From: Humulus lupulus
Lineage: Eukaryota; Streptophyta; Magnoliopsida; Rosales; Cannabaceae
Direction of reading: 5' to 3'
Length of the DNA: 64,000 nucleotides
Assembly: GCF_963169125.1 (NCBI RefSeq)
Contig: NC_084796.1
Coordinates: forward strand, 212,601,948 to 212,665,947
Shown here: positions 1 through 10,412 of the stretch, piece after piece
Layout: the number at the start of each line of letters is the position of its first letter
How positions within the stretch are numbered: position 1 is the stretch's first letter
The notes under the pieces: model-generated
Databases searched by the model: none
The model's input: only the letters and a program-made list of their open reading frames with translations
What the model was told of the DNA's origin: nothing
Program-made: the position numbers and the translations under genes

Positions 1-1429
1 AACCCAGTTGGAAATGGCTGTTGTGCTCGCCCAAGGGAAGACCTGTCCGAGGTACGCGACAGCGGGAATGTCCCATATAACCTATCTCAAGAGAGGAGGG
101 ACGATAACCCGCCAAACATGTACAATGGATCCGGAGCTGTTGAACAGTCCCGGAATAACCAAGGAAATCAGGACAAAACCCTTGAGCGCCTGGCTCAGAT
201 GGAGGAGCTAATGAGGAAGCTCCTGTCAGAAAGAGAAAAGGACGAATATGATTCGGGGGACGAACTTAAGCTCTTTGCCCCCAGCATAGCAGCAACGGCA
301 TACCCGCCCGGTTTCCGTATGCCGCACATGTCCAAATTCAACGGAGACGGAGATCTGTCAAATCATCTAGGTATGTTCAATACTCTGATGATGGCCCACA
401 ACATTGGCCCCGAGCTGAGGTGTTTGATATTTCCCTCCACACTTACTGGGCCGGCCAGGCAGTGGTTCAAACAGAATAAGAAACAGTCAATCAGCTCCTG
501 GAAAACTTTCTCTACTGACTTCAAGAGAGCATTCCGAGCTTCCCAGGCTGCTCGTGTCAAGGCCGACTCCCTGGCCAACGTGAGGCAACAACCTGACGAG
601 CCTCTGAAGGTTTACCTGAGTAGGTTCGCGAACGTCGCTGCTCAGGCTAGAGACACAAACTCCATGCTCATGGCTTTGAGAACTGGAATCCTCATCGGGG
701 GGGGGGGGGGGACACTGGAATGAGATACAAAGGAAGGGAGTCAGCTCCGTAAACGAATTCCTAAATAGGGCCCAGGGGTAGATCAACTTGGAGGAGGCCC
801 AAGCCTTAGCTGTGGGAACCAGCCAGGTCCCTGAGCAGCCCGGTGAAGTGGGAACGGAGGTCATGACAGCGACCCAGAACGTTAAATAGAATAACCAGTT
901 TGGTGGAGGCTAGAGAAAGGGGAACGACGAAGGCAACCAGCACGGCCCAAAGAAGAATAAGTCCATAGAAAAATTTAAGCTGATCTACGCGACTTATACG
1001 GAGCTCACCCACTCTAGGGAGAACATCTTTCTAGCAAACTCTGCTCACCTCCCCTGGAAGAAGCCGGAGCCGTCAAAGCACCAGAAGGGGAAGCGAGACC
1101 CCTCCAAGTTTTGTCGTTTCCACAACGACGTTGGCCACAATATCGATGACTGCAGAAACCTGAAGGATGAGATCGAGACTCTCATCCGAGCCGGTCCCTT
1201 GGCTCAATACACGCGGAACAGAGTTCCCGCGGCCCGTCCAGCTCCAGAAGTCCCGGTCACTCAGCCCAGGTCTCGGGTAGATCAGGACGTCCCTCCTCCA
1301 GTAATAGGAGGAGAGATCTCCACAATCTTTGGAGGTCCTCATTTGGTTGGCACGAGTAGAGGTGCCCAAAAGAGGTACGTCAATGAACTTAAGGCTCATA
1401 ATGGAGTAGAGTTCGTCCCCGAGCAGTAA
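1..1429 (+). pseudogene. gag: Tat gag, partial and frameshifted
   Basis: The frame is open from base 1 through 723, so gag continues off the left edge. The capsid-like region includes PARQWFKQ near 450 and a helical stretch to about 680. A run of 15 G (697-711) coincides with a shift to frame 2, where similarity resumes (WNEIQRKGVSSVNEFL). Frame 2 then carries three stops before a zinc-binding-like motif C-x2-H-x4-GH-x4-C near 1113-1155 (FCRFHNDVGHNIDDC), typical of Tat gag. The last segment, GGEISTIFGG, is the usual gag-protease linker of this lineage and ends at a TAA at 1427-1429. Family assignment is firm; the N terminus cannot be placed. Confidence 0.8.
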
Positions 1430-1447
1430 CTTCCAAAGCAGCAGCGA

Positions 1448-1960
1448 TTGGAAAGGCAACCAATCATTTTTACTGAAGAAGATGCCATCCACGTTCAGTT
1501 TCCCCATAACGACCCTCTGGTCGTAGCTGTGCAGCTCGCTAATCAGAGGGTTAGGAGAGTGCTGATCGATAATGGGAGATCGGTAAAACTTCTATTCTGG
1601 TCCAAGCTGGAAAAGATGGGTTTGACTGTTGCCGAGCTGAAGGCGACCTCCATAATGCTTTATGGTTTCTCTGGAGAATGATCAGCGGCTATAGGGACGA
1701 TCGAACTGGTGATCACCTTAGGAGAGGGACCTCGGACAGTCTCAAAACTCCTTGAATTCGTGGTCATCGACTGTCTCACCGCATACAATGCCATTTTGGG
1801 TCGACCTACACTTATAGCTTTTGAAGCCATCACCTCCGTCCGCCACCTCACACTGAAATTCCCTTCTTCCACAGGGATATGCACAGTCCGTGGTGATCAG
1901 CTTGCTGCGAGGGAATGCTACAGCATTTCCATGAAGGGAAAATTGAAACCCGGGCAGTAA
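1448..1960 (+). pseudogene. Tat aspartic protease domain, broken
   Basis: The retropepsin-like segment carries VLIDNG near 1560-1577, where Tat elements have an active-site D-N/T-G-S-S. Here the first serine position is arginine (DNGRS). A downstream hydrophobic segment with AYNAILGRPTL near 1780-1810 matches the conserved second half of the fold. It stays in the same frame as the end of gag but is cut by TGA at 1679-1681 and closed by TAA at 1958-1960. It would cleave the gag-pol precursor if intact. The loss of the serine and the stop argue that it is dead. Confidence 0.75.
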
Positions 1961-1963
1961 ACA

Positions 1964-3196
1964 ATGGTCGTCCAAGGTGGAGAAGAGGAATCTCAGGAAC
2001 CTTTGCCTAATCCTGAGATTGAAAATCCTCAGAGCGCTGAAGGGGGAAATATCATCCTAAGTGAGGATATTGACCCCCGAATAGGCGAGGATAAGTCCGA
2101 GCTCCAAGCTATTGAAGAGCTCGAGGAAGTAAATATCGATCCACAGAATCCCTCACGGATGGTTAAGCTCGGGAAAAACCTCTATGGCAAGAGGAAGACA
2201 GAGCTGATCAAGTTCCTGCAGGAGAACCTGGATGTGTTTGCATGGTAACACGAGGACATGGTGGGAATCAGTCCAAATGTCATCATGCACACCCTTCATT
2301 TGGATAAGAGCGTTCCTGCAAAGTCCCAGAAACAGAGGCGCCTGGGAACAACTTGAGCTAAAGCCCTAGAAGAAGAAGTAGCCCAGCTCAAGAAATGCGG
2401 CTTTATCCATGAAGCCAAGTTTCCGATTTGGGTCGCCAATCCTGTGCTAGTCCCGAAGCCCAACGGGAACTGGCGGACCTGCATCGACTTCTCCGATCTG
2501 AATAAAGCCTGCCCCAAAGACTGTTTTCCCTTACCAAGGATCGACCAATTGGTGGACGCCACGGCGGGGCACGAGCTCATGTCCTTTATGGACGCGTACT
2601 CAAGCTATAATAAGATCGCCATGAATCCGGCGGACCAGGAGCACACTAGCTTCATGACCCCAACTAACGTCTATTGTTACAAGGTCATGTCATTTGGACT
2701 GAAGAACACCGGTGCTAGATACCAGAGATTGGTGAATAGGATGTTCGCTAGCCATATCGGGAAGAACATGGAAGTATACGTGGACGACTTGCTGGTCAAA
2801 TCGAAGACTGCCAATCACCATGTTTTCGACCTGGAGGAATGCTTCAAGATACTAAGGGAGTACGTCATGAGGCTTAACCCACGGAAGTGCACTTTTGGGG
2901 TCGACCTGAAAGTGCATCTGGCCAAGCCGCCCGTATTGTCCAAACCAACGGCAGGGGAGCCTTTTTTCCTTTATCTAGCTGTCACAGAAGATGCAGCTAG
3001 TGCGGTATTGGTCTGAGAAGAAGACCGGGTTCAAAAAGCAGTCTATTACATCAGCAAGAGACTTCTCGGGGCCGAGTCCCGATACCCATTGATGGAAAAG
3101 ATGGCATTCTGTCTTATCACGGCCTCCCGAAAGCCCAGGCCGTATTTCCAATCCCACTTAATACACGTCATAACCGATCAACCTTTAAGGTAGGTT
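1964..3196 (+). pseudogene. Tat RT and first RNase H, with internal deletion
   Basis: RT motifs read in frame 2: NWRTCIDFSDLNKACPKD near 2470, FPLPRIDQLVDATAGH, then YKVMSFGLKNTGARYQR and catalytic YVDD near 2775-2790. After FGV at about 2908 the sequence jumps to a region normally about 100 residues further on (LAKPPVLSKPTAGEPFFLYLAV), so the RT thumb/connection part is deleted in frame. The first RNase H follows (AVYYISKRLLGAESRYP near 3040). Stops lie at 2246-2248, near 2354, at 3014-3016 and near 3191. Domain order matches Ty3/gypsy. The deletion is inferred by comparison with the family's usual layout. Confidence 0.8.
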
Positions 3197-3800
3197 TTGC
3201 AAAAACTTGAAGCATCGGGACGCCTATTGAAGTGGGCTATTGAGCTTAGTCAGTTCGAGATTTTGTACACCCCACGAACTGCAATAAAAAGCCAGGCCCT
3301 GGCCAATTTTGTGGCGAAATGCACAGGATTCAGAGAGGATTTTGTGGAAGATTCACCTCAGATCACATCGGCCCAGGTGTCATGGAAGATCTTCATGGAC
3401 GGCTCATCTAATGAGAACGGTTCCAAGGCTGGAATAATTTTGATATCCCCAGAAGGGCATAGATTCCACTCAACGCTAAGATTCGGATTCAAGGCATCCA
3501 ACAACGAGGCCGAATACGAAGCTTTGCTGGCCGGCCTAAGGGTAGCCCAGGAGCTGAAGGCCAGCTCCGTTCAATGCTTCAGCGATTCCCAGCTCGTGGT
3601 AAACCAGGTGCTAGGTGAATATCAAGCACGGGGGACCAAGATGGCTGCTTACCTAGCCAAGGTGAAAGTCGAGCTGTCCGCATTTGAACGGGGCTCAATC
3701 GAGCAAATACCTAGAGAGCAGAACGCTAACGCAGATGCCCTCGCCAAGCTCGCTACCTCCGGGGAGACGGAGACTTTGGGATTAGTACCGGTAGAGTACT
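3197..3800 (+). pseudogene. Second, archaeal-type RNase H domain of Tat pol
   Basis: After a short connection (WAIELSQFEILYTPR) a second RNase H begins at about 3380 with WKIFMDGSSN. The four acidic catalytic positions are all visible: D in FMDGSS, E in NNEAEYEALLAGL, D in CFSDSQLVVNQ, and D in NANADALAKLA near 3730. This extra RNase H, resembling archaeal and plant host enzymes rather than the gypsy one, is the diagnostic feature of the Tat lineage. The stretch is the longest open part of this element (open 3197-4045). It would degrade the RNA strand during reverse transcription. Confidence 0.85.
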
Positions 3801-3869
3801 TTGAGAAACCAAGTATAGAAGAGGTCGGGACGGAGGTCGAGATGATCGACGCTAGACCGACCTGGATGA

Positions 3870-5095
3870 CCCCCATCCTCGAGTATCTCACTGAAGGAAA
3901 GTTACCCAAGGGGCGTAATGATGCACGGCGGATATTGTACCACACTCCAAGGTATACGGTGGTAGACAGGGTGCTATACCGGCGTGGGTACTTCATACCC
4001 CTCCTACGATGTGTTATACCAGGCGAAGCAAAGACCATCTTGTAGGAGGTGCACGAGGGTTTTTGCGGGACCACATTGGGGGGCAAAGCTTGGCCCTAAA
4101 ATTCTTACGGCAGGGGTATTACTGGCCCACTCTGTCGAAGGACTCAATCTCATACGTCAAGAGATGTGATAAGTGCCAACAATTCGCCACGATTGCACAA
4201 GATCCCCCAGTCGAGCTGAAGATGATCTCGTCCCTGTGGCCATTCGCGGTCTGGGGAATCGACCTGGTTGGCTCCCTCCCTACTGGAAAGGGCGGGCTCT
4301 GCTACGCTGTGGTGGCTATCGACTACTTCACAAAGTGGGCTGAAGCCGAACCTTTGGCAACAATCACTTCCAAGAATGTCCTCGACTTCATGGTCAAAAG
4401 CATTATCTGCCGGTTCGGGCTGCCAAAGAAAATCGTATCCGACAATGGGACTCAGTTCGACAGCGACCTCTTCACCGAATTCTGTGAAAGGTACAGCATT
4501 GAAAAAAGTTTCTCCTCCGTGGCTTACCCCCAGGCTAATGGGCAGGTTGAGGCCGTCAATAAGACGCTAAAGGCAAATCTTAAGAAGAGGCTGGACGAAG
4601 CCAAGGGGTTCTGGCCAGAACAGCCCCCCAGGTACTGTGGGCGTACCGGACCTCACATCAGACTCCTATAGGTCACACTCCTTTCTCCCTGGCTTTTGGG
4701 AGTGAGGCAGTCCTACCTATCGAGATAAGGTATCTTCGCATAGAGTCCAGGCGTATGACCAGGACCACAACGAAAAACTACTATGCGCGTCCCTCGACCT
4801 GATTGATGAAAGACGAGAAGATTCGCAGCTCCAGGTCGCGCATTACCAGCAAAAAATCACTCGCTACTTCAACTCGAAGGTCGAAAAATGAGCCTTTAAC
4901 ATTGCCGACCTGGTCCTCTGAAGAGTCTTCTTAGCCCGTAAGGATCCCAAAGATGGAGTATTGGGACCAAAATGGGAAGGGCCATATCAAATAACTGAGG
5001 TCATAAGGGAAGGAACCTACAAGTTAGCTTGGCTTAATAGAGAAGCGGTCCCGCGAACTTGGAACGCCAACCATTTGAAGAAATATTATCAGTAA
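3870..5095 (+). pseudogene. Tat integrase and pol C terminus, frameshifted
   Basis: The N-terminal zinc region starts near 4045, where a TAG and a frame change occur, and continues with YYWPTLSKD and C-x2-C (RCDKCQQ near 4165). The catalytic core is visible as D (WGIDLVG near 4258), D (VSDNGTQFD near 4438) and E (GQVEAVNKT near 4545), so the DDE triad is preserved. The frame breaks again near 4670. The tail is recognisable in pieces (AFGSEAVLP near 4700, NANHLKKYYQ before the TAA at 5093-5095). Integrase would insert the cDNA. Multiple frame changes make this copy non-functional. Confidence 0.8.
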
Positions 5096-5841
5096 CACCC
5101 TTATGAGGCTTATTCAGAAAGGCCATTTTTTGTTTATCAAGCAATGATAATTAAATCTTTTTTCATTATTGTGTATATTTGTGAATGTAATCTCAAGTAA
5201 CCATGAAAGACCCTTTCCTAATTACTTGGGGGGCATATGGTGCCTGGATATAACCAGGTCGCCTTAAAGGCTTAGAAGTTGATTCAAATTGATTGATCGA
5301 TGTTTTTCTTAAAAAACACGAGATATTGATAAAGGATTAATGCGAACTAAGTCCTATCCTGGATATAAGCAGGTCCTAAAACTTAGAAGTTGATTCAAAT
5401 TGGTTGATCGGTGTTTTTCTTAAAAAGCACAAGATATTAATCAAGAATTAACACGAACTAAGTTTTCAAATTAACGTCCTGGATATAACCAAGTCCTAAA
5501 ACTTAGAAGTTGATTCCAATTGGTTGATCAGTGTTTTTCTTAAAAAGCACAAGATATTAATCAAAAATTAACGCGAACTAAGTTTTTAAAGCAATGTCCG
5601 GGATGCAACCAGGACTTATATTAGAAGTTGGCTCGAAATTGATTATGTTTTTTACTAGTAAAGCATAAAATATCAATCGCAGCACCAATAAAAACTAAGA
5701 CTATTGCCAAAACGCATAAAAGTAAAATGATGCAAATCAATTAGAAGAAAAAAGTTGGTAAAACCAATTGTCTCGAGGTTAGAAAACCTCATACAAAATT
5801 ACAAAAAAAAATGTATACAAAGGATAAAAGGAAAAGAAGTC
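5096..5841 (+). repeat. Tandem repeat of about 115-120 bp, four units, within the Tat 3' region
   Basis: Units begin at 5243, 5358, 5478 and 5598, each opening with CCTGGATATAA or a variant (CCGGGATGCAA in the last) and containing TTAGAAGTTG and TTTTTCTTAAAAA. The array ends near 5705. Spacing is 115, 120 and 120 bp. The flanks (5096-5242 and 5706-5841) are AT-rich and noncoding. Tandem repeats in this untranslated region are common in Tat/Ogre-type elements and can seed satellites; no function is evident here. Confidence 0.85.
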
Positions 5842-8560
5842 CTAGGCCCCGCCAGGCTGCTTCGATGAGGTCACCACCTCGCCCTCCTGCTCGACGGCTG
5901 TGGAGTTCTCCCCGGTCTCGGAGGGTGCCTCGTGCTGAAGGCGAGCTTTGAATTTCTCCAAGAAGCTCTCCCACGCATCCGCTCCCATGAAGGAGAAGTC
6001 ACCATCTGGGTTATAAACCCAGCAATGGTACAGCATAGCCTCCATGGAGGAGCTAGAGGCTGCACTCTCCGTCACCAGGGCGGCTTTGACCTCCTCGGCC
6101 TCAGCTTTCGCCGCATCCAGTGCGGCCCGAGAAGCCCTGGCCTCCTTGAGCTCAGTCCTCAGAGTAGCTAGCGCGGCCTTGGTAGCCTCGACCTCCTACA
6201 GCTTAGGCCGGGACGCGTCCAGCTCGGCCTGCACGGTTGCCAGGGCATCCTTAGCCTCCAGCGCCTGCTTCTTGGTAGTCTCAAGGGCGGCCAGAATAGT
6301 CTGGTGTTCCCTCCTCATGTCATCGAGCCTGGCCCGAGATCGAGATATGCTCCGGTGGAGAGCCAGGGCACCCTGCGAAATGCCAAAAAGATAAGGCAAC
6401 TGCCTTAGATAAAAAATAATAAGCATATGGTGCATAGCGAGAAAGGAATGCCAAAGGCGTGGTCAACTTACCGTAAGAGCCATCCCCAGCGAAGACTTCA
6501 TCACATTCTCTGGGCTCCTTGTCTCGATCTCCCTCAGGTCCCTCTCGGTCGCATTGTAATAATGGTCCATGGAGTAGCTCGCCGTCTCATAGACCGTTCC
6601 GCGAAAGACGTCGGGGATCTTCTCCAGAGCCCGGGGGTTCACCGGGATGTGCACCTCGGGGGTTATGGCCGCCAGGGTCCCGGGGGGCACCTCCGTTTCC
6701 CGAGCTGGGTCGGGAAGTTGCGGGGGAGAAGGGGGCATCTTCATAACAAGAGGAGGCGGAGGCAGCTTCTCCGGAGCAGGAGACTTTGAAGTACTGCCGA
6801 TGGCCTTCTTTGCCAATCGGAGACTTTGAAGTACTGCCAATGGCCTTCTTTGCCAACCGGATCTTTTTCATCGAGGGCCCAGAGGTCCCGGAAGGGTTCC
6901 CTCCAAGGAACATGGCTCGCAGGTCATTGCCTCTGGGCTGAGACATCTCCTCTGAGAAAGCAAAGGCAAAGTATTAATATACAAGCATAAATATTTATGC
7001 AAGATAACAAAAGTTAAAGGGAAAACAGATCTCAAGTATATTGAAAGGGATCCTACCCTCCGAGCTAGAGGAGGAATCTATGGTTACAACCATCGCCCCT
7101 GGAGCTACAGCGGGTGAATCTAGGATAATGACTTTGCGGGCTGGGACAGGTTCTGGATCTGAATCTGGCTCGGGACTAGACTCTTCTACATATTGCCTAA
7201 GGCCCGGAGCTGTTGTACCCTCCCGAAGGGAGGGCCACGACCGAAGATTGGTCCCACACTCCTCAAAAAGGACCGACCTGAATGCTATGGTGTTGTCTAC
7301 GACTACAGTGCCCCTAGGGCGGCTACTTTCGTAATCCAGCACGAGCTAGTCGACGCACTGGAGTAGGGTTATATCGCAGCCCGGGTCACTTTGATGACGA
7401 TGAACGGGTTGGTTGGGATTGAACCTAGCTAACCGAGGGTCTACAGTGGCCCTAGCTAAGTCCCTAAGCATATAAGGATTACCTTGCCCAGAGGGACCGG
7501 CAGCGGCTCCGGACCAGACCCTCTCCTCGTCTGTTTCTTGGGCAACCTCCAGCGCCCGCTTCCGCCTCACGAGGGGCACCTCGTCCTCCTCGTCCTCTCC
7601 TTCCCCCGCGGCCACCTCCTCGGGGATGGGTGCTCTCTCGTGGGCTGGAGGGAGGCCCCGAGGTCTCCTCAAGGCCAAAGTCTGGCCGGGAGAGATCAGC
7701 TTGCACGCCAGCATCGTCTCGTCTGACACGAGCTAGCGATAGTCCCCGCCAAGGTCTCGTATTGACCCCCGAGGGTCATAGACTTGGCCGTTCTCGAGAA
7801 AATGGCTGCATGATTGTTTCTAATTCAGGAAAAAATGAGGGGAACTATTCAATAGTCAACTCATGAGCTAAGAGTAAAAGATACTTACGAGGATGGTTGA
7901 AGTAATGAAGTTCGCAGTTGCGAAACCCCTTGGACATAAAGAACTGGTCATTGAAGTCGTTGGGGTGACTGGGCAGCTCGATGACCGCCATCGTGTTTGG
8001 AAAACGGGTAAAGTAGTAGAACCCGTCGCCTCGCCCCCGCTGCTCCGAGCTGGCCTTGAGGCCGAAAAAATATAAGATATCCGCCGGAGTAGGGACCTCC
8101 CATTCCTACTTCAGGAATAAATATTTCAACCCCGCTAACAAACGGTACGAGTTAGGGGGAGCTGGAAAGGGGCCAACTTCACGTAATTGAGGAAGTCAGC
8201 AAAATATTGGTCCAGCAGGAGGAAGGCCCCAGCCTTGAAGTGCTCGTTGCTCCAAGCAGCGTATTCTTCATCGAGCGGCGTGCAGCTCCGCTCACCTTCT
8301 AGGGGAGGTCGAGCGATCAGGGCGCCCCTCCCAATCTCGATGTTGTGGGAAAGGAATATTTTATTCACTTTCCCCTGGTTGGTGATCTTCGAGACGATCC
8401 TCTCGGCCTCGAAGAAAGCGTCGGGCACCACCTCGAGCTCCTGCTCCACGGCCGGCCCAAAGACGGGGATTGGGGAGTCTGTTGCCACCTCCTTTCCTTT
8501 GGATTGTTGAGAAGACGAGCTGCCAGTGATCTTCTTAGGGGCGTTCTTCTTGTGTCCCAT
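5842..8560 (-). pseudogene. Antisense four-exon gene of the Tat element (PF04195-like N terminus, coiled-coil C terminus)
   Basis: Minus strand. The start ATG is at 8560-8558 (MGHKKNAPKK). Exon 1 encodes NEHFKAGAFLLL and LNYVKLAPFQL, matching the 'putative gypsy type transposon' domain (PF04195). Predicted introns are 7888-7806 (GTAAGT...CAG), 7056-6952 and 6471-6373 (GTAAGT...CAG), about 83-105 nt each; the reading phases agree at each junction. Exon 4 is alanine- and glutamate-rich with heptad spacing (coiled coil) and ends at TAG 5844-5842. Breaks: frameshift in a C run near 8155, TAG at 8108-8106, a frame change in exon 2, TAG near 7346, a frameshifting 40-bp duplication at 6781-6860, and TAG near 6196. 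Antisense ORFs of this type are known in Tat elements; their role is not. Confidence 0.75.
6781..6860. repeat. 40-bp tandem duplication inside antisense exon 3
   Basis: Bases 6781-6820 and 6821-6860 are near-identical copies, each starting AGACTTTGAAGTACTGCC, with two differences (G/A and T/C). Forty bases is not a multiple of three, so the minus-strand frame is shifted. Both flanking reading frames show the same residues (RLAKKAIGSTSKSP) before diverging, which identifies the duplication as the break. Confidence 0.9.
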
Positions 8561-8576
8561 CGGGTCGCCTAGCGAA

Positions 8577-9588
8577 CTAAAGAAGAAAATTTTAGAAAAG
8601 GCGACCTAAGTGTAAGAAAGAATCTGAAGCGAAGTGTTTCCTTTGCACGGGCTGAGGTAATCTCAGCCCGTGGAGAATGAGACCACACGGTTCTAGGAAC
8701 ACGCGCCTGTGCTCCCAACGAATCCCCGATTACTCGGAATTCGTGTGTCAAGAGGGTCAGGTTAACAGTTTGCCTTGGAAGGAAAGTTTCAGTAGACAAA
8801 CAGTGCAAAAACTGCCTGTGAAGCGTGTCCCCCAAGCTACCTGGTTTTGCACCCAAAAGGCTGGATATTTCAAATAGGCATACCAAAAATCCTACCCAGA
8901 AAATTTCCCCAGAAAGCTTACCCTATGAGCCATGCTCCTAAATGGTCTTTTCTGCGATCGATGCCTTAAAATAAAAACCTACGCCTATCATACCCACAGA
9001 AAACCAGCAGAATGTTGCATGCGACTACAAGAACAATTTACCTAAGCTACAGTGAAGAGGAAATTTAAAGCATGCATGAGCAGAAAACTTACAGAGTGTT
9101 TGCTATGGGGGGAGTGAAGGGGTTGTCTGGGTTAGAGCCTCGTCGGAATAGCTGGTGCCAAAGCCTTAAAGGAGCTCTTGCGCCTGAACTTCTGGAACAC
9201 TGGGAATAGTAACCGGAAGAAAAAGAGGGGTTTTTGAGGATGGGAAGAAAGAAGAAGATGGGAAATTTAGAAAATTTTCAAATAAACGGGTGGCCCATGC
9301 ATAAGGTGGCCACCCCTTTTATATACGTAGAAGGCCAAATGAGGAGGGTCATTGGATTGCCCTGATGTGGGATACGAGGCTCTCTACTCGAAAGGCGAAA
9401 CGACGGCCGAGTATAGGCTAGGCCATTTAATGCGGTTCTCGGAAGACGAACTATCACCAACTATGATGCTCCACGTAGTCGACGCCTGCGTAATGGGCGG
9501 AATGTCAAGAGTCCATAAGGAAGCCTAAAAGACCCCACTGTGGCCCTAGGTGACGTCATATGCCACGAGCAGAGGCTTAGGGGGAAAA
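8577..9588 (-). promoter_or_regulatory. Leader and promoter-like region of the antisense gene
   Basis: On the minus strand a TATATAAAAGG box lies at 9325-9315, followed by a CT-rich transcribed-leader-like stretch. A consensus donor CTCT|GTAAGT occurs at 9092 and an acceptor TTCTTCTTTAG at about 8584-8577, which would remove a leader intron of about 516 nt just before the ATG at 8560. The region has no coding similarity on either strand. The promoter and intron are inferences from motif order. It lies between the antisense ATG and the 3' LTR. Confidence 0.55.
9579..9588 (+). other. Polypurine tract of element A
   Basis: The purine run AGGGGGAAAA directly precedes a TG that starts a plausible LTR. 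This is the expected plus-strand primer site for reverse transcription. Confidence 0.55.
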
Positions 9589-9949
9589 TGTACGCCCTAA
9601 TTTTCCACGGGCTATTAGCGAGCTGAGATATGGCATAATTATCTCAGCCACGTGGAGGCCACATGCCCGGAGCTGTTGTTGTCAGGTGTCCTCCCCTATA
9701 AATATGGGGACCCTGGGAGTTGCAGAGGATTGGATTCCATTGTGTAAAGAAATACCTTGTAAAGAATACCAGAAATATAGCAATAATACTGGCTGGTGGA
9801 GTAGAAGGATTTTAACCTTTGAACCACCTAAAAGAGTATTGGAATTATCAGTTCATTTTAAGATCATTCATCTATTTCGGTTCATTACATAGCAGTAATC
9901 CCATTCTCTTAATTTCTTAATTACCTGTTGGCGAAGAACCGTGTCAACA
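9589..9949 (+). repeat. 3' LTR of element A
   Basis: The repeat starts TGTACGCCC after a polypurine tract and ends GTGTCAACA, giving TG...CA ends and 361 bp. A TATAAATA box lies at 9697-9704, as expected for a promoter in an LTR. The 5' partner is outside the window, so the borders rest on motif logic only and no TSD can be checked. Confidence 0.5.
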
Positions 9950-10412
9950 AATTTAAATAATCAAAAAATATAATTCAAATAATTATTTAAACTTAGGTTA
10001 TTAAAATATCTCAATCAACTATAAGATATTTTATTTTCTAATTCAAATAAGTTAAAAAATAATTAAATAAAAGATTTTTACACAAAATTAGGAACTAGGG
10101 TTTGGGCACCAAGATTGGTGCCTTAGCCATCCTAGGGTCGGCGACATCATTGAGCCATAGGCTCTGGAGCATGGCTACAGCAGGGGCTGGGTGCTAGGTG
10201 GTGGGTGCATTGCAGGGACGTGCGCGGCAGGAGACGAGGGGGTAGGGGCACAATAGGGGCGCGGCTGGGCATGTGCACGCGGGAGCAGGGCCTCGGGAGC
10301 CTGGGCGTGCGTGTGGGGTGTGCCCAGGGAGCCGCAAGGCTTGCGCGTAGCCAAGGCTTAGGTCCATCCCGAGGCTGGTGCATGTGGCTAGGCTTGAGTC
10401 CTTTTCATCTCT
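9950..10412. other. Unassigned spacer with a GC-rich island
   Basis: Bases 9950-10080 are AT-rich with nothing recognisable. From about 10090 to 10400 the composition becomes strongly GC-rich, with GGGGC- and CGCG-type runs. ORFs on both strands there are low-complexity Pro/Ala/Arg sequences and not convincing genes. The stretch ends at the TCTCT target duplication of element H. It may be a fragment of an LTR or a mutated GC-rich repeat; I do not recognise it. Confidence 0.4.

Larger units (their letters stand above)
1..9949 (+). mobile_element. A: Tat-lineage Ty3/gypsy element, 5' end outside window
   Basis: This is a degenerate long gypsy element. Visible in order are gag, an aspartic protease, an RT with YVDD, a gypsy RNase H, a second archaeal-type RNase H, an integrase ending near 5095, a tandem repeat, a gene on the opposite strand, and a 361-bp 3' LTR. 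The duplicated RNase H and the antisense gene between pol and the 3' LTR are known hallmarks of the Tat lineage (Retand-like elements). The 5' LTR and primer-binding site are left of the window, so no TSD can be tested. Many stop codons and frame changes show the copy cannot make its proteins. Confidence 0.85.

Noticed and set aside
5842..8560. Reading the antisense PF04195-like gene as a captured host gene or DNA transposase
   Set aside because: Its position between pol and the 3' LTR and its domain type match the antisense ORFs known in Tat elements; no terminal inverted repeats or transposase catalytic motif are seen.
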